Shown piece by piece: positions 21,662 to 32,441 of a DNA stretch of 64,000 bases. This stretch comes from Microbulbifer hainanensis (lineage in GTDB: Bacteria; Pseudomonadota; Gammaproteobacteria; Pseudomonadales; Cellvibrionaceae), in the NCBI RefSeq assembly GCF_014904735.1, contig NZ_JACZCR010000057.1:61054-125053 (forward strand). The letters run 5' to 3'. Within the stretch, counting starts at the first letter, position 1. The number at the start of each line of letters is the position of its first letter. The translations under genes and the position numbers were made by a program. Below the pieces are notes generated by a model. That model did no database searches, had not been told where the DNA came from, and worked only from the letters and a program-made list of their open reading frames with translations.

Positions 21662-22672
21662 TTACAGGGGGCTCAGCTTGCTGTCGCCTTTGAGGCTGGC
21701 CGGGGGCCAGTTCTCGAGGCGCATACCCAGGGACAGACCGCGGGAAGCCAGGACGTCCTTGATCTCGGTCAGAGACTTCTTACCCAGGTTCGGGGTCTTC
21801 AGCAGCTCTACTTCGGTGCGCTGGATCAGATCACCGATGTAGTAGATGTTTTCTGCTTTCAGACAGTTGGCCGAGCGTACGGTCAACTCCAGATCGTCTA
21901 CCGGGCGCAGCAGCACCGGGTCAACTTCCGGCTCCTCAGCCTTCGGCTGGGTGTCCTTCTCGCCTTCCAGGTCCACGAATACCGCCAGCTGTTGCTGCAG
22001 GATAGTCGCGGCACGGCGAATCGCCTCTTCCGGATCCAGAGTACCATTGGTCTCCAGGTCCAGAACCAGCTTGTCCAGGTCAGTACGCTGCTCTACACGC
22101 GCAGACTCTACGCTGTAGGAAACGCGGCGCACCGGGCTGTAGGAAGCGTCCAGCTGCAGACGGCCGATTGCACGGGTCTCTTCCTCGTCCTCACGACGGG
22201 CATCGGCGGGCTGGTAGCCACGGCCGCGCGCGACGGTCAGACGCAGGCTGAGTTCCACATCGCCGGTGATATTGGCAATCACGTGATCGGGATTGACGAT
22301 CTCGATATCGTGATCAACCTGGATATCTCCAGCGGTCACAGCACCCGGGCCCTTCTTGCTCAGGCTCAATACGGCCTGATCCTTGCCGTGCATCACGACG
22401 GCGATTTCTTTCAGGTTGAGCAGGATTTCGATTACATCTTCCTGCACCCCCTCAATCGCACTGTACTCGTGTTCGACACCGTCGATTTCCACTTCGGTGA
22501 CGGCGCAGCCCGGCATGGAGGACAGCAGGATGCGACGCAGTGCGTTGCCCAGAGTGTGGCCGAAACCACGCTCCAGGGGCTCCAGAACCACTTTAGCGTG
22601 GTTCGGGTTGTACTCGGTGACGTCAATACGACGAGGTGTCAAAAACTCGTTGACAGCAGTCTGCATAGCCAT
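21662..22672 (-). CDS. rpoA: RNA polymerase alpha subunit
   Basis: Alpha nucleates RNA polymerase assembly and contacts activators and UP elements. The N-terminal dimerisation domain covers about 1-235 ([17 protein letters not shown] near 35). The C-terminal DNA-binding domain begins near 255 and has the UP-element-contacting Arg in [15 protein letters not shown]. Length is 336 residues against 329 in E. coli, from a slightly longer acidic linker ([17 protein letters not shown]). It is followed by rplQ, as in other gammaproteobacteria. Confidence 0.98.
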   Translation of the reverse strand: MAMQTAVNEFLTPRRIDVTEYNPNHAKVVLEPLERGFGHTLGNALRRILLSSMPGCAVTEVEIDGVEHEYSAIEGVQEDVIEILLNLKEIAVVMHGKDQAVLSLSKKGPGAVTAGDIQVDHDIEIVNPDHVIANITGDVELSLRLTVARGRGYQPADARREDEEETRAIGRLQLDASYSPVRRVSYSVESARVEQRTDLDKLVLDLETNGTLDPEEAIRRAATILQQQLAVFVDLEGEKDTQPKAEEPEVDPVLLRPVDDLELTVRSANCLKAENIYYIGDLIQRTEVELLKTPNLGKKSLTEIKDVLASRGLSLGMRLENWPPASLKGDSKLSPL

Positions 22673-22694
22673 ACCTGTTTACAGTTTGTATCCC

Positions 22695-23315
22695 TTACTT
22701 GGAGTAGAGTTCCACGATAAGGTTTTCGTTGATCTCTGCCGGCAGATCGACGCGATCAGGAACGCGCTTGAAAGTGCCTTCCAGCTTGCTCGCGTTGACA
22801 TCTACCCACTCGACATCGCCACGCTGGGCGGAGAGGGAAACGGAATTCTGGATACGCATCTGCTTCTTGGCTTTCTCGCGTATAGAAATAACATCGCCTT
22901 CTTTCACTTGGTAAGACGGGATGTTCACAGTGCTGCCGTTTACCAGAATCGCCTTGTGGGACACCAGCTGACGCGCTTCGGAACGGGTAGAACCAAAGCC
23001 CATGCGGTAAACCACATTGTCCAGACGTTTTTCCAGCAGCTGCAGCAGGTTTTCACCTGTTGCACCTTTCAGGCGCGCCGCTTCCTTATAGTAGTTGCGG
23101 AACTGCTTTTCCAGTACGCCGTAGATACGACGAACTTTCTGTTTTTCACGCAGCTGTACGCCGTAGTCAGACAGACGGCCGCGGCCGGCGCCGTGCTGAC
23201 CGGGCTTGGATTCCGCGCGACATTTGGAGTCGTGCGGGCGAACGCCACTTTTCAGCTGCAGATCGGTACCTTCCCGACGGGAAAGTTTACATTTTGGTCC
23301 AATATAACGTGCCAT
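22695..23315 (-). CDS. rpsD: 30S ribosomal protein S4
   Basis: S4 is a primary 16S rRNA-binding protein and, in E. coli, represses translation of its own alpha operon. The start [19 protein letters not shown] is typical, and the S4 RNA-binding domain ([20 protein letters not shown]) begins near residue 94. It has 206 residues, the usual length, and lies 22 bases before rpoA. Confidence 0.98.
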   Translation of the reverse strand: MARYIGPKCKLSRREGTDLQLKSGVRPHDSKCRAESKPGQHGAGRGRLSDYGVQLREKQKVRRIYGVLEKQFRNYYKEAARLKGATGENLLQLLEKRLDNVVYRMGFGSTRSEARQLVSHKAILVNGSTVNIPSYQVKEGDVISIREKAKKQMRIQNSVSLSAQRGDVEWVDVNASKLEGTFKRVPDRVDLPAEINENLIVELYSK

Positions 23316-23330
23316 TTTGTCAGCCCCCTC

Positions 23331-23720
23331 TTACACGCGACGTTTCTTGGGCGGACGACAACCATTATGCGGGATTGGCGTCACGTCGGTGATATTGGTG
23401 ATCTTGTAGCCGCAGTTGTTCAGAGCGCGAACAGCAGATTCGCGACCCGGGCCGGGGCCCTTAACTTCGACATCAAGGTTTTTCAGGCCGTATTCCTGGG
23501 CGGCAGTACCTGCGCGCTCAGCGGCAACCTGGGCTGCAAACGGCGTGCTCTTACGAGAGCCGCGGAAACCGGAACCACCTGCAGTGGCCCAGCTGAGGGT
23601 ATTACCCTGACGATCAGTGATCGTTACGATCGTATTGTTGAACGATGCGTGGACGTGGGCAATACCGTCGACAACGGTCTTTTTGACCTTTTTGCGAACA
23701 GTAGTTTTTGGCTTAGCCAT
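23331..23720 (-). CDS. rpsK: 30S ribosomal protein S11
   Basis: S11 forms part of the small-subunit platform. It has 129 residues, as in E. coli. The family motif [14 protein letters not shown] and the C-terminal [18 protein letters not shown] are intact. It lies between rpsM and rpsD in the normal alpha operon order. Confidence 0.98.
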   Translation of the reverse strand: MAKPKTTVRKKVKKTVVDGIAHVHASFNNTIVTITDRQGNTLSWATAGGSGFRGSRKSTPFAAQVAAERAGTAAQEYGLKNLDVEVKGPGPGRESAVRALNNCGYKITNITDVTPIPHNGCRPPKKRRV

Positions 23721-23796
23721 ACCTGTATCCTAAATCCTGTATCAAATCCCCCACCCGGTAAGAAGAGAGGGGCTTGTTAAACCGCGATATCGCGTC

Positions 23797-24153
23797 TTAC
23801 TTGCGAATCGGCTTACGCGGACCCTTACGGGTGCGAGCGTTTGTCTTGGTGCGCTGGCCGCGCAGCGGCAGGCTGCGACGATGGCGCAGACCGCGGAAGC
23901 AACCCAGATCCATCAGACGTTTGATGTTCATGGACACTTCACGACGCAGATCACCTTCTACGGTCAGTTTTGCAACTTCACCGCGGATGGATTCGATCTG
24001 CTCTTCAGACAGGTCGCGGATTTTGGTGGATTCAGCGATACCAGTCGCTGCCAAAATTGATTTTGCCGTCGTGCGTCCGACCCCGAAGATGTGGGTCAGG
24101 GAGATCACGGCGTGCTTGTGGTCTGGTACATTGACACCAGCAATACGTGCCAT
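23797..24153 (-). CDS. rpsM: 30S ribosomal protein S13
   Basis: S13 sits in the head of the small subunit and contacts P-site tRNA. The ATG at 24153 ([16 protein letters not shown]) gives 118 residues as in E. coli and has GGAG upstream. An in-frame ATG at 24192 would add 13 residues unlike the family. The basic tail ends GPRKPIRK. It is the first gene of the alpha operon; an unusually long gap separates it from rpmJ. Confidence 0.98.
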   Translation of the reverse strand: MARIAGVNVPDHKHAVISLTHIFGVGRTTAKSILAATGIAESTKIRDLSEEQIESIRGEVAKLTVEGDLRREVSMNIKRLMDLGCFRGLRHRRSLPLRGQRTKTNARTRKGPRKPIRK

Positions 24154-24555
24154 AGAGGCATACTCCACGTATTGGGAGCCACTCATCATCAAATGAATGT
24201 GACTCAGCTTTGAATTCGGCGCTGACAGCGACTAAAAAACGGCCTGCGCCACCAAAAAGGCGCGCAAGAATAGCCTTTCAGACACTAAATTGCAATAGCC
24301 CACGCCTCCCCCAACCCAATGAGAGAGGATGTGGACGACAGTCAGCGCCCCCAATTGAAACCGACCAGTATTGACTCTTCGGTCTCAACCACTAGCCCGG
24401 GAGGGCCGGTGGCTTCGCCGATCAATGCGGGGGCCGCATTCACCGGCATGTTCTTACAAATGACGTCGCGAATCCCCTTCCTGGTGTGGACGTCATCCCG
24501 GCCATCCATGGCCGGTCGCCAATTCGCGCGTGCAGCGGAGCTGCACAGCCGCGAT
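24154..24555 (-). promoter_or_regulatory. Long structured rpmJ-rpsM spacer (alpha operon leader)
   Basis: About 400 bases lie between rpmJ and rpsM, longer than I would expect here. Three inverted repeats are visible: ATGACGTC/GACGTCAT arms at 24460-24467 and 24489-24496; CCGGCCAT/ATGGCCGG arms at 24498-24505 and 24508-24515; and GCGCC/GGCGC arms at 24246-24250 and 24259-24263. The last is followed on the minus strand by six T at 24239-24234, like a terminator or attenuator between the spc and alpha transcription units. The region should also hold the alpha operon promoter and perhaps an S4 autoregulatory site. No gene was recognised in it. Confidence 0.45.
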
Positions 24556-24672
24556 TCAGCCCTGCCGCTGCTTGTGACGCGGCTCGGCGCTGCAGATTAC
24601 CCGCAGAACGCCCTTGCGGCGCACGATTTTGCAGTTACGGCAGATCTTTTTTACAGAAGCGCGTACTTTCAT
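24556..24672 (-). CDS. rpmJ: 50S ribosomal protein L36 (zinc type)
   Basis: This 38-residue gene was read directly from the minus strand: it starts [14 protein letters not shown] and ends at a TGA at 24556-24558. The zinc ligands of the ordinary L36 type are all present: Cys11, Cys14, Cys27 and His33. GAGGTAAG precedes the ATG. It follows secY by 41 bases, the standard order. Confidence 0.96.
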   Translation of the reverse strand: MKVRASVKKICRNCKIVRRKGVLRVICSAEPRHKQRQG

Positions 24673-24713
24673 GACCTTACCTCAATTCACTCAACTTGCT
24701 GCCCGGGCCGCAA

Positions 24714-26060
24714 TCAGCGGCGACCATAGCTTTGCAGGTTCGCCTTTTTCATCAAACCTTCGTACTGATGCGACAGCAAATGCGACTGCACCTGCGCCAT
24801 GAAGTCCATCACTACGACCACAACGATCAGCAGTGAAGTACCACCCAGATAGAAGGGTACGTTCAATCCCACTACCAAGAACTGCGGCAGCAAGGACACC
24901 AACGCGATGTACACGGCGCCGACCAGGGTGAGGCGAGTCAACACGCTGTCGATATAGCGTGCCGTCTGCTCACCGGGACGGATACCGGGCACGTAGGCGC
25001 CGGATTTTTTCAGGTTATCTGCCACTTCGTTCGGGTTGAACATCAACGCCGTATAGAAGAAACAGAAGAAACCGATCAACAGCGCGAACAGGATGATGTT
25101 CAGCGGCTGTCCCGGACCCAGTTGCAGCGCCATCCACTGGAGGATCTGCGAACCGAGGCCCTCGCCACCCTGACCAAACCACTGAGCCAGTGTGGCCGGG
25201 AACAGCAGGATACTGCTGGCGAAGATAACCGGAATCACGCCTGCCATATTGACCTTCAACGGCAGGTGGCTCGACTGTGCGGCCGGGGCTGCGGAGTAGC
25301 GACCCGCCTGGCGACGCGCGTGGTTGATGGTGATACGGCGCTGGCCGCGTTCCATTACAACCACGAAATACACCACAGCAATCGCTACAAAACCGATCGC
25401 CAGCAGCAGCAGAACATGCAGCTCGCCCTGACGCGCCTGTTCAAAAGCCTGACCGATGGCACTGGGCAGACCCGCGACGATACCGGAGAAGATCAGCATG
25501 GAGATGCCGTTACCGACACCGCGCTCAGTGATCTGCTCACCCAGCCACATCATGAAGACCGCACCGGTAACCAGCGAGATCACTGCCACGAAATAGAACC
25601 CGAATGCCGGTTCCGCCGAATAGGCCAGGTTTTGACCGGCGAGACCGAAGGTCATGCCGATACCCTGGATCAGGGCCAATACTACCGTCAGATAACGGGT
25701 GTACTGGTTGATCTTGCGCCGACCGGCGTCCCCCTCTTTCTTCAACGCTTCCAGAGAGGGCGTCACCGCGCTCATCAACTGCATGATGATGGACGCGGAG
25801 ATGTACGGCATGATGCCCAGCGCGAGAATACTCATACGCTGCAAGGCACCGCCGGAGAACATGTTAAACAGACCCAGGATCGTGCCCTGGTTCTGATTAA
25901 ACAGGTTCGACAGCTTTTCCGGGTCAATACCGGGCACCGGAATGTGTGTACCTACGCGATAAACAATGATCGCGAGGAACAGAAAACGAAGGCGAGCCCA
26001 AAGCTCGCCTAATCCCTTGCTGTTGCCCAGGGAATTACCACCGGATCCTGGTCGTGCCAT
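24714..26060 (-). CDS. secY: Protein translocase subunit SecY
   Basis: SecY is the channel of the Sec translocon and moves pre-proteins across or into the inner membrane. The 448-residue protein has ten hydrophobic segments. The plug and helix 2 region is recognisable ([20 protein letters not shown]), and the cytoplasmic loop reads [19 protein letters not shown]. Length matches E. coli (443). It lies between rplO and rpmJ as usual. Confidence 0.98.
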   Translation of the reverse strand: MARPGSGGNSLGNSKGLGELWARLRFLFLAIIVYRVGTHIPVPGIDPEKLSNLFNQNQGTILGLFNMFSGGALQRMSILALGIMPYISASIIMQLMSAVTPSLEALKKEGDAGRRKINQYTRYLTVVLALIQGIGMTFGLAGQNLAYSAEPAFGFYFVAVISLVTGAVFMMWLGEQITERGVGNGISMLIFSGIVAGLPSAIGQAFEQARQGELHVLLLLAIGFVAIAVVYFVVVMERGQRRITINHARRQAGRYSAAPAAQSSHLPLKVNMAGVIPVIFASSILLFPATLAQWFGQGGEGLGSQILQWMALQLGPGQPLNIILFALLIGFFCFFYTALMFNPNEVADNLKKSGAYVPGIRPGEQTARYIDSVLTRLTLVGAVYIALVSLLPQFLVVGLNVPFYLGGTSLLIVVVVVMDFMAQVQSHLLSHQYEGLMKKANLQSYGRR

Positions 26061-26071
26061 TGGGGCCTCGA

Positions 26072-26506
26072 TTAGTCTTCTACTTTACCGCCAGCGGCTT
26101 CGATGGCCGCCTTCGCACCCTTGGTGACACCCAGACCTTTAACGTTAACCGCTTTGGTCAGCTCACCGGACAGGAATACTTTGGCGCGTTTAATGTGGCT
26201 GCCGATGATATCGGCATTCTTCAGCGCTGCCAAATCGATCACGTCAGCGTCGACCTTCGCCAGCTCCGCCAGACGCACTTCCGCGGTGTAGCGGGTAACG
26301 CGTGCAGTGAAACCGTACTTCGGCAGGCGCTTCTGCAGCGGCATCTGACCGCCTTCGAAACCCGGACGCACAGAACCGCCGGAACGGGACTTCTGGCCCT
26401 TGTGGCCGCGGCCGCCGGTTTTACCCAGACCGCTACCAATACCGCGACCAACGCGCTTGGCGCTGTGCTTGTGACCCTCTGCGGGAGACAACTCGTTCAA
26501 ACGCAT
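26072..26506 (-). CDS. rplO: 50S ribosomal protein L15
   Basis: L15 is a late-assembling large-subunit protein. The basic Gly-rich N-terminal arm ([20 protein letters not shown]) that threads into 23S rRNA is clear. It has 144 residues as in E. coli. It lies 11 bases upstream of secY and one base after rpmD. Confidence 0.98.
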   Translation of the reverse strand: MRLNELSPAEGHKHSAKRVGRGIGSGLGKTGGRGHKGQKSRSGGSVRPGFEGGQMPLQKRLPKYGFTARVTRYTAEVRLAELAKVDADVIDLAALKNADIIGSHIKRAKVFLSGELTKAVNVKGLGVTKGAKAAIEAAGGKVED

Positions 26507-26507
26507 G

Positions 26508-26693
26508 TTATTCCCCCTCTACCTTAACCAGATAGTTCACTTTGTTGATCATGCCGCGCACTGAAGGAGTGTCTTCCACTTCGACAGTGTGACCGATGCG
26601 ACGCAGGCCCAGACCGGCAACGCACGCCTGATGATTTTTCAGGCGTCCGGCGATGCTTTTGATCTGGGTCACTTTAATGGTCTTCTTAGCCAT
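26508..26693 (-). CDS. rpmD: 50S ribosomal protein L30
   Basis: L30 is a small large-subunit protein. It has 61 residues with the typical core [15 protein letters not shown] and [12 protein letters not shown]. It sits between rpsE and rplO in the spc order. Confidence 0.97.
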   Translation of the reverse strand: MAKKTIKVTQIKSIAGRLKNHQACVAGLGLRRIGHTVEVEDTPSVRGMINKVNYLVKVEGE

Positions 26694-26731
26694 GGTCTTA
26701 ACCCACTAATAACCTTGTGTCCGAACCGCTA

Positions 26732-27238
26732 TCAGTTCAGGATTTCTTCAACTGACTTACCGCGTTTCGCAGCAACATCTTCCGGGCTGGACATGCTAGC
26801 CAGCGCACTGAAGGTAGCGCGAACGACGTTCACCGGGTTGGTGGAGCCGTAGCACTTAGCCAGTACGTTGTGTACGCCAGCCATTTCCAGGACGGAGCGC
26901 ATCGCACCGCCGGCGATTACGCCGGTACCCTGGGAAGCGGGCTGCATGTAAACCTTGGAACCGCCGTGGCGACCGTTGGTAGCGTACTGAATGGTGTCAC
27001 CGTTCAGATCTACCTGGATCATGTTGCGACGCGCAGCTTCCATTGCCTTTTGGATGGCAACCGGTACTTCGCGAGCCTTGCCGCGGCCGAAGCCGACGCG
27101 GCCATTGCCGTCGCCCACTACAGTCAGTGCGGTAAAGGCGAAGATACGACCGCCTTTAACAGTCTTGGCAACGCGATTGACCTGGACCAGCTTCTCCTGC
27201 AGGCCTTCGTCGTTGCTTTTGTCTTTCTCTCTAGCCAT
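26732..27238 (-). CDS. rpsE: 30S ribosomal protein S5
   Basis: S5 helps translational accuracy and lies at the mRNA entry side of the small subunit. The double-stranded RNA-binding-like domain ([20 protein letters not shown]) and the Gly-rich turn ([18 protein letters not shown]) are intact. It has 168 residues (E. coli 167). Confidence 0.98.
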   Translation of the reverse strand: MAREKDKSNDEGLQEKLVQVNRVAKTVKGGRIFAFTALTVVGDGNGRVGFGRGKAREVPVAIQKAMEAARRNMIQVDLNGDTIQYATNGRHGGSKVYMQPASQGTGVIAGGAMRSVLEMAGVHNVLAKCYGSTNPVNVVRATFSALASMSSPEDVAAKRGKSVEEILN

Positions 27239-27248
27239 AACTCAACCC

Positions 27249-27599
27249 TTAGAATTTCAGACCGGCTTCGCGGGCAGCGTCAGCCAGAGCCTTGATGCGG
27301 CCGTGGTATTTGAAACCGCTGCGATCGAAGGCAACTTGTTCAACGCCGGCAGCCTTGGCGCGCTCGGCGATGAGGGTGCCAACCGCAGTAGCGGCGTCGA
27401 CGTTACCGGTTTTACCTGCGCGCAGGTCCTTGTCCAGGGTAGAGGCGGAAGCCAGTACCTTGTTGCCTTCGGCAGACAGGATCTGTGCGTAAATGTGACG
27501 CGGCGTGCGGTTCACGGTCAGGCGAACAGCGCCCAGCTCGCGGATCTTGGCGCGGGCACGACGTGCACGACGCAAGCGAGATTGCTTCTTAACGTTCAT
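27249..27599 (-). CDS. rplR: 50S ribosomal protein L18
   Basis: L18 binds 5S rRNA with L5. It has 116 residues, and begins [20 protein letters not shown]. The C-terminal family motif ([20 protein letters not shown]) is conserved. It lies ten bases ahead of rpsE. Confidence 0.98.
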   Translation of the reverse strand: MNVKKQSRLRRARRARAKIRELGAVRLTVNRTPRHIYAQILSAEGNKVLASASTLDKDLRAGKTGNVDAATAVGTLIAERAKAAGVEQVAFDRSGFKYHGRIKALADAAREAGLKF

Positions 27600-27612
27600 T
27601 TCTATGCCCTAC

Positions 27613-28146
27613 CTACTTCTTCTTGGCCTCTTTGCGATACACGCGCTCGTCGGCGTAACGGACACCCTTACCTTTGTAGGGCTCCGGCGGACGGAATGCG
27701 CGGATCTCGGCGGCCACTTGGCCCAGCAGCTGTTTGTTGCTGCTCTTCAGTACGATTTCAGTTTGGCTCGGGGTTTCGGCGGTTACGCCCTCCGGCAACT
27801 GATAATCGATCGGGTGGGAGAAGCCCAGAGTCAGGTTTACGGTCTTACCGGACGCTTTCGCGCGGTAACCAACACCCAACAGCTGCAGTTTCTTCTCGAA
27901 ACCCTGGCTCACGCCAACAACCATGTTGTTGACCAGAGCGCGAGTGGTGCCAGACAGGGCTTTTGCCTGCTTGGAACCATTGCGGGCTACGAAAGTCAAC
28001 TTGCCTTCAGCTTCGGCTACTTCCACGTCGCCGTGGATAACCATGCTGAGGTTGCCATTGCCACCCTTAACGGCGATGTCCTGACCCTTCAGGTCAACAG
28101 TTACGCCGGCGGGGATACTAACTGGATCATTTGCTACTCGAGACAT
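27613..28146 (-). CDS. rplF: 50S ribosomal protein L6
   Basis: L6 lies near the factor-binding site of the large subunit. It has 177 residues with two homologous domains; the C-terminal signature [16 protein letters not shown] is intact, as is the opening [14 protein letters not shown]. Order rpsH-rplF-rplR is normal. Confidence 0.98.
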   Translation of the reverse strand: MSRVANDPVSIPAGVTVDLKGQDIAVKGGNGNLSMVIHGDVEVAEAEGKLTFVARNGSKQAKALSGTTRALVNNMVVGVSQGFEKKLQLLGVGYRAKASGKTVNLTLGFSHPIDYQLPEGVTAETPSQTEIVLKSSNKQLLGQVAAEIRAFRPPEPYKGKGVRYADERVYRKEAKKK

Positions 28147-28158
28147 ACTAACCCCCGC

Positions 28159-28551
28159 TTAGAATACGGTGCAGAGCACTTCGCCACCGACACCGGCCTG
28201 ACGCGCAGCGCGATCAGTCATCACACCCTGAGAGGTGGAAACGATCGCGATACCCAGACCACCGCGTACGGTCGGCAGAGCTTTCTTACCAGTGTAAGCG
28301 CGCAGACCCGGACGGGATACGCGAGCCAGTTCGGCGATGACCGGTTTGCCCTGGAAGTACTTCAGGGAAATGGTCAGCTCCGGCTTGGCGTCTTCACTTA
28401 CGGCGTAATCAATAACGTAACCTTCGTCTTTCAGGACCTTGGCTACAGCTACTTTCAGTTTGGATGAAGGCAGAGTGACTTCCGCTTTTCCGCGCCCCAG
28501 GGCGTTGCGGATGCGAGTCAGCATATCTGCCAACGGATCTTGCATACTCAT
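28159..28551 (-). CDS. rpsH: 30S ribosomal protein S8
   Basis: S8 binds the central domain of 16S rRNA and, in E. coli, represses the spc operon through a site in the L5 region. It has 130 residues. The start [17 protein letters not shown] and the end GGEVLCTVF are family-typical. Confidence 0.98.
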   Translation of the reverse strand: MSMQDPLADMLTRIRNALGRGKAEVTLPSSKLKVAVAKVLKDEGYVIDYAVSEDAKPELTISLKYFQGKPVIAELARVSRPGLRAYTGKKALPTVRGGLGIAIVSTSQGVMTDRAARQAGVGGEVLCTVF

Positions 28552-28577
28552 TTGTTACGACTCCTCAAGTCTGCCTT

Positions 28578-28883
28578 TTACCAGCTGGATTTAACCAGGC
28601 CGGGAACATCACCACGCATGGCTGCTTCGCGCAGTTTGTTACGGCACAGGCCGAACTTGCGGTAGACAGCGTGGGGGCGACCAGTGATACGACAGCGGCG
28701 TTGCTGACGTACCGGGCTTGCATCGCGCGGCAGTTTCTGCAGCTTGAGTTGAGCCTCCCACTGCTCTTCTTCAGAAGCAGTGGTACTGGCGATGATCGCC
28801 TTCAGCTCTTGACGCTTCGTGGCGTACTTAGCTGCGGTTCGAGCGCGCTTGTTCTCACGCGCAATCATGGATTTCTTCGCCAT
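28578..28883 (-). CDS. rpsN: 30S ribosomal protein S14 (long, zinc-free type)
   Basis: S14 lies in the head of the small subunit. At 101 residues it is the long form without the CxxC zinc ligands (end region [19 protein letters not shown]). It lies between rplE and rpsH. Confidence 0.98.
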   Translation of the reverse strand: MAKKSMIARENKRARTAAKYATKRQELKAIIASTTASEEEQWEAQLKLQKLPRDASPVRQQRRCRITGRPHAVYRKFGLCRNKLREAAMRGDVPGLVKSSW

Positions 28884-28892
28884 GGAATCCTC

Positions 28893-29432
28893 TTAACCCT
28901 TGAAAGGGAAGTTAAACGCTTTCAGCAGTGCACGACCTTGGTCGTCGTTAGCTGCTGTAGTTGTGATACAAATATCCAGACCGCGGAGCTTGTCTACTTT
29001 GTCGTAGTCCACTTCCGGGAAGATGATTTGTTCGGTCACACCCATAGAGAAGTTACCGCGGCCGTCGAACTGCTTCGGGCTAATGCCACGGAAGTCGCGG
29101 ATACGCGGGATCGCGATGTCAACCAGACGCTCCAGGAACTCGTACATACGCTCACCGCGCAGAGTTACCTTGCAGCCGATTGGCCAACCATCACGGATCT
29201 TAAAGCCCGCAATTGACTTGCGCGCATTGGTCACGATGGGTTTTTGACCAGTAATTGCCGTCATGTCACTGACAGCGTGATCCAGTACCTTCTTGTCACC
29301 AACAGCTTCGCCGACACCCATGTTGACGGTGATCTTGGTGATGCGCGGCACGGACATCACATTGTCGAGCCCCAGCTCTTCTTTCAGCTTGGGCGCGAGT
29401 TCTTTGCTGTAGAGCTCTTTAAGCCTTGCCAT
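28893..29432 (-). CDS. rplE: 50S ribosomal protein L5
   Basis: L5 binds 5S rRNA and contacts the P-site tRNA and S13. It has 179 residues as in E. coli. Conserved segments include [15 protein letters not shown] and [18 protein letters not shown]. Confidence 0.98.
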   Translation of the reverse strand: MARLKELYSKELAPKLKEELGLDNVMSVPRITKITVNMGVGEAVGDKKVLDHAVSDMTAITGQKPIVTNARKSIAGFKIRDGWPIGCKVTLRGERMYEFLERLVDIAIPRIRDFRGISPKQFDGRGNFSMGVTEQIIFPEVDYDKVDKLRGLDICITTTAANDDQGRALLKAFNFPFKG

Positions 29433-29450
29433 GATATCTACCTGATCTAC

Positions 29451-29768
29451 TTAAGCGTCAACGGCTTCGCCGCTGGATTTGAAGACGCGAATCTTAGTGC
29501 CGTCTTCCAGTACTTTGAAGCCCACACGGTCAGCTTTCTGGGTTGACGGATTGAAAATCGCCACGTTGGAGCCCTGAATAGCGGCCTCCTTCTCAACGAT
29601 TCCACCGGCAACGCCCAGCTGCGGGTTCGGCTTCTGGTGTTTCTTGATCATCTGAATGCCAGATACGATCAAACGGCCATCGTTCAGCACCTTGCGTACG
29701 GTGCCGCGCTTGCCCTTGTCGCGACCGGCGATAACGATCACTTCGTCGTCACGCTTGATCTTGCGCAT
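29451..29768 (-). CDS. rplX: 50S ribosomal protein L24
   Basis: L24 initiates large-subunit assembly and lies at the exit-tunnel rim. It has 105 residues with the KOW motif ([15 protein letters not shown]) near residues 10-24. Confidence 0.98.
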   Translation of the reverse strand: MRKIKRDDEVIVIAGRDKGKRGTVRKVLNDGRLIVSGIQMIKKHQKPNPQLGVAGGIVEKEAAIQGSNVAIFNPSTQKADRVGFKVLEDGTKIRVFKSSGEAVDA

Positions 29769-29792
29769 AACTTTATATTCTCCGCTTTGGGC

Positions 29793-30161
29793 TTAGATAA
29801 CTTCCGGTGCCAGCGAGATGATCTTCATGAACTTCTCACCGCGCAGCTCGCGAGTTACCGGGCCAAAAATACGGGTGCCAACCGGCGCATGTTGCTGGTT
29901 CAGCAGTACCGCTGCGTTATCGTCAAATTTGATCAGGGAGCCGTCTGGGCGACGCACACCTTTCTTGGTGCGAACCACAACAGCGTTCATCACCTGACCT
30001 TTCTTCACTTTACCGCGGGGAATGGCTTCCTTAACGGTCACCTTGATAATGTCGCCCACGCCAGCATAACGACGATGGGAGCCGCCCAGCACCTTGATGC
30101 ACATGACGCGACGAGCCCCACTGTTGTCAGCTACTTCTAAGTAGGATTCCGCTTGAATCAT
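29793..30161 (-). CDS. rplN: 50S ribosomal protein L14
   Basis: L14 lies at the subunit interface. It has 122 residues. [20 protein letters not shown] is diagnostic and the C-terminal end [12 protein letters not shown] is intact. It opens the spc gene group after rpsQ. Confidence 0.98.
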   Translation of the reverse strand: MIQAESYLEVADNSGARRVMCIKVLGGSHRRYAGVGDIIKVTVKEAIPRGKVKKGQVMNAVVVRTKKGVRRPDGSLIKFDDNAAVLLNQQHAPVGTRIFGPVTRELRGEKFMKIISLAPEVI

Positions 30162-30195
30162 CGTCTCTCTCCGAAACTCTTCAATGCGCTAGGGG

Positions 30196-30459
30196 TTAAA
30201 CCTTCGCCGCACGCTCTACAATTTTCTGCAAAGCCCAGGACTTGCTCTTGGACAGCGGACGAGATTCTTCGATGGTTACAACATCACCGATGCTGCAATC
30301 ATTGTTTTCGTCATGTGCCTTGAGCTTGGTGGACTTGCTCACAATTTTGCCGTAGATCGGGTGCTTAACACGGCGCTCGATCAAAACGGTGATGGTTTTA
30401 TCCATCTTGTCACTCACGACCTTACCGGTCAGAGTCCGCTTCAGTTGTGCTTCAGCCAT
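30196..30459 (-). CDS. rpsQ: 30S ribosomal protein S17
   Basis: S17 is an OB-fold 16S rRNA-binding protein. It has 87 residues, with the signature [19 protein letters not shown]. It is the last gene of the S10 group and starts two bases after rpmC. Confidence 0.98.
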   Translation of the reverse strand: MAEAQLKRTLTGKVVSDKMDKTITVLIERRVKHPIYGKIVSKSTKLKAHDENNDCSIGDVVTIEESRPLSKSKSWALQKIVERAAKV

Positions 30460-30461
30460 GA

Positions 30462-30653
30462 TTAGTTACCTGCCTTCTCGGTCAACACAGTCTTAATGCG
30501 AGCAATGTCGCGACGAGCCTGCTTCAGCAGATGGGTCTGAGTCAGCTGACCTGTGGACTTTTGCATGCGAAGCTTAAACTGAGCCTCGAGTTGGTTCAGC
30601 AATTCCTGGTTCAACTCTTCAACTGACTTTTCGCGTAGATCTGCAGTCTTCAT
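30462..30653 (-). CDS. rpmC: 50S ribosomal protein L29
   Basis: L29 is a helical-hairpin protein at the tunnel exit that takes part in SRP and trigger-factor docking. It has 63 residues ([20 protein letters not shown]). Its ATG overlaps the rplP stop as TAATG, which suggests translational coupling. Confidence 0.98.
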   Translation of the reverse strand: MKTADLREKSVEELNQELLNQLEAQFKLRMQKSTGQLTQTHLLKQARRDIARIKTVLTEKAGN

Positions 30654-31066
30654 TACATCACCGAACGCTTAACGAAAGTTGTCTTTACAGGCAGCTTGGC
30701 TGCGGCGAGCTCGAAAGCCTCGCGAGCCAGATCTTCGGAAACGCCTTCCATCTCGTAGAGGACTTTTCCGGGTGTGATCTGAGCCACCCAGTATTCAACG
30801 CCACCTTTACCTTTACCCATCCGTACTTCGAGGGGCTTGTTGGTAATGGGCTTGTCCGGAAACACGCGAATCCAGATCTTACCGCCACGCTTTACGTGAC
30901 GAGTCATTGCGCGACGAGCCGCTTCGATCTGGCGCGCAGTAATGCGCCCACGACCGATGGCCTTCAGGCCGAACTCGCCAAAGCTCACTTTGGAGCCGCG
31001 CTGAGAAAGACCACGGTTGCGACCTTTCTGTACCTTGCGGAATTTTGTACGCTTTGGTTGCAGCAT
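30653..31066 (-). CDS. rplP: 50S ribosomal protein L16
   Basis: L16 helps position A-site tRNA. It has 137 residues with the start [19 protein letters not shown] and the motif [14 protein letters not shown]. It overlaps rpmC by one base. Confidence 0.98.
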   Translation of the reverse strand: MLQPKRTKFRKVQKGRNRGLSQRGSKVSFGEFGLKAIGRGRITARQIEAARRAMTRHVKRGGKIWIRVFPDKPITNKPLEVRMGKGKGGVEYWVAQITPGKVLYEMEGVSEDLAREAFELAAAKLPVKTTFVKRSVM

Positions 31067-31077
31067 TTGCGTACCCC

Positions 31078-31758
31078 TTATTTAGCAGCTTTTTTACGGC
31101 TCTTCGTTGGCTTCTCATCGGGGATTTCGTCACCGATAACTTCGCCTTTGAAGATCCAAACTTTGACACCGATGATGCCGTAAGTCGTGCTGGCTTCAGC
31201 AGTGGCATAATCGATATTTGCACGCAGGGTATGCAGGGGCACACGACCTTCGCGGTACCACTCGGTACGGGCGATTTCCGCACCACCGAGACGACCACTT
31301 ACCTGGATCTTGATGCCTTCGGCACCCTGACGCATGGCGTTCTGTACCGCACGCTTCATGGCGCGACGGAACATTACACGACGCTCGAGCTGCTGGGCTA
31401 CGTTCTGGCCTACCAGAGCGGCATCCAGATCCGGCTTGCGCACTTCTTCAATGTCGATGTGCACCGGAACGCCCATCTGCGCACTGACTTCATTGCGCAG
31501 ACGCTCAACGTCTTCACCTTTCTTACCGATCACGATACCCGGGCGGGCGGTGTGGATAGTCACACGCGCGGTATTCGCCGGACGCTCGATCTCGATGCGG
31601 CTCACGGAAGCGTGAGCCAGTTTTTTGCGAATGTATTCGCGAACCTTCAGATCCGTGTACAGCTTGTCTGCGTACTCGTCGCTGCCGGCATACCAAACAG
31701 AGGTATGCTTTTTAACGATACCCAGACGAATGCCGGTAGGATTTACTTTTTGTCCCAT
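31078..31758 (-). CDS. rpsC: 30S ribosomal protein S3
   Basis: S3 helps form the mRNA entry helicase of the small subunit. It has 226 residues. The KH domain motif [14 protein letters not shown] lies near residue 78, and the C-terminal domain has [18 protein letters not shown] Lys-rich tail ends the protein. Confidence 0.98.
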   Translation of the reverse strand: MGQKVNPTGIRLGIVKKHTSVWYAGSDEYADKLYTDLKVREYIRKKLAHASVSRIEIERPANTARVTIHTARPGIVIGKKGEDVERLRNEVSAQMGVPVHIDIEEVRKPDLDAALVGQNVAQQLERRVMFRRAMKRAVQNAMRQGAEGIKIQVSGRLGGAEIARTEWYREGRVPLHTLRANIDYATAEASTTYGIIGVKVWIFKGEVIGDEIPDEKPTKSRKKAAK

Positions 31759-31777
31759 GGTTTTCTCGCCTGCTCTC

Positions 31778-32110
31778 TTATTTCTCGGCCACTTTCACAG
31801 TGATGTGACAAGTACGCTTAAGAATCCGATCAGCACGACCTTTTGCACGCGGCTTAATGCGCTTCATGGTCATACCTTCATCCACGAAAATTGTGGAAAC
31901 TTTCAGCTCGTCAACGTCGGCACCTTCGTTGTGCTCGGCGTTGGCAATGGCCGACTCCAGAACTTTCTTGACGATCGCCGCGCCCTTCTTCTGGCTGAAA
32001 GCCAGGATATCCAGGGCTTCCTCGACACCTTTGCCGCGAACCTGATCAGCTACCAGTCGCGCCTTTTGCGCCGACAGACGAGCGCCGCGTAATTTTGCTG
32101 CTACTTCCAT
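31778..32110 (-). CDS. rplV: 50S ribosomal protein L22
   Basis: L22 lines the exit tunnel. It has 110 residues; the tunnel hairpin region ([18 protein letters not shown]) is near residues 81-98. It follows rpsS by 15 bases. Confidence 0.98.
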   Translation of the reverse strand: MEVAAKLRGARLSAQKARLVADQVRGKGVEEALDILAFSQKKGAAIVKKVLESAIANAEHNEGADVDELKVSTIFVDEGMTMKRIKPRAKGRADRILKRTCHITVKVAEK

Positions 32111-32125
32111 CGTAATAACCTCGGC

Positions 32126-32404
32126 TTAGCGCTTCTTCGCTTTCTTGTCCGCAGCATGGCCGCGGTAAGTGCGGGTAGCGGCGAACTCGCCCAGTTTATG
32201 GCCAACCATTTCTTCGTTAACCAGGACGGGCACGTGTTGACGACCGTTGTGCACGGCAATCGTCAGTCCAACCATTTCCGGCATAATCATGGAACGGCGG
32301 GACCAGGTTTTAATCGGTCGACGATCATTGGCTGCGATCGCCGCCTCCACCTTCTTGATCAGGTGCAGATCAATAAAGGGACCTTTCTTTAATGAGCGTG
32401 GCAC
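32126..32404 (-). CDS. rpsS: 30S ribosomal protein S19
   Basis: S19 pairs with S13 in the head. It has 92 residues as in E. coli and begins [15 protein letters not shown]. The start codon is GTG, less usual for this gene. TAFRGH-type C-terminal sequence ([16 protein letters not shown]) is present. Confidence 0.98.
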   Translation of the reverse strand: MPRSLKKGPFIDLHLIKKVEAAIAANDRRPIKTWSRRSMIMPEMVGLTIAVHNGRQHVPVLVNEEMVGHKLGEFAATRTYRGHAADKKAKKR

Positions 32405-32441
32405 TGTCGATTCCTCTCTAGCTGCTCAGACGACGCGCGGC

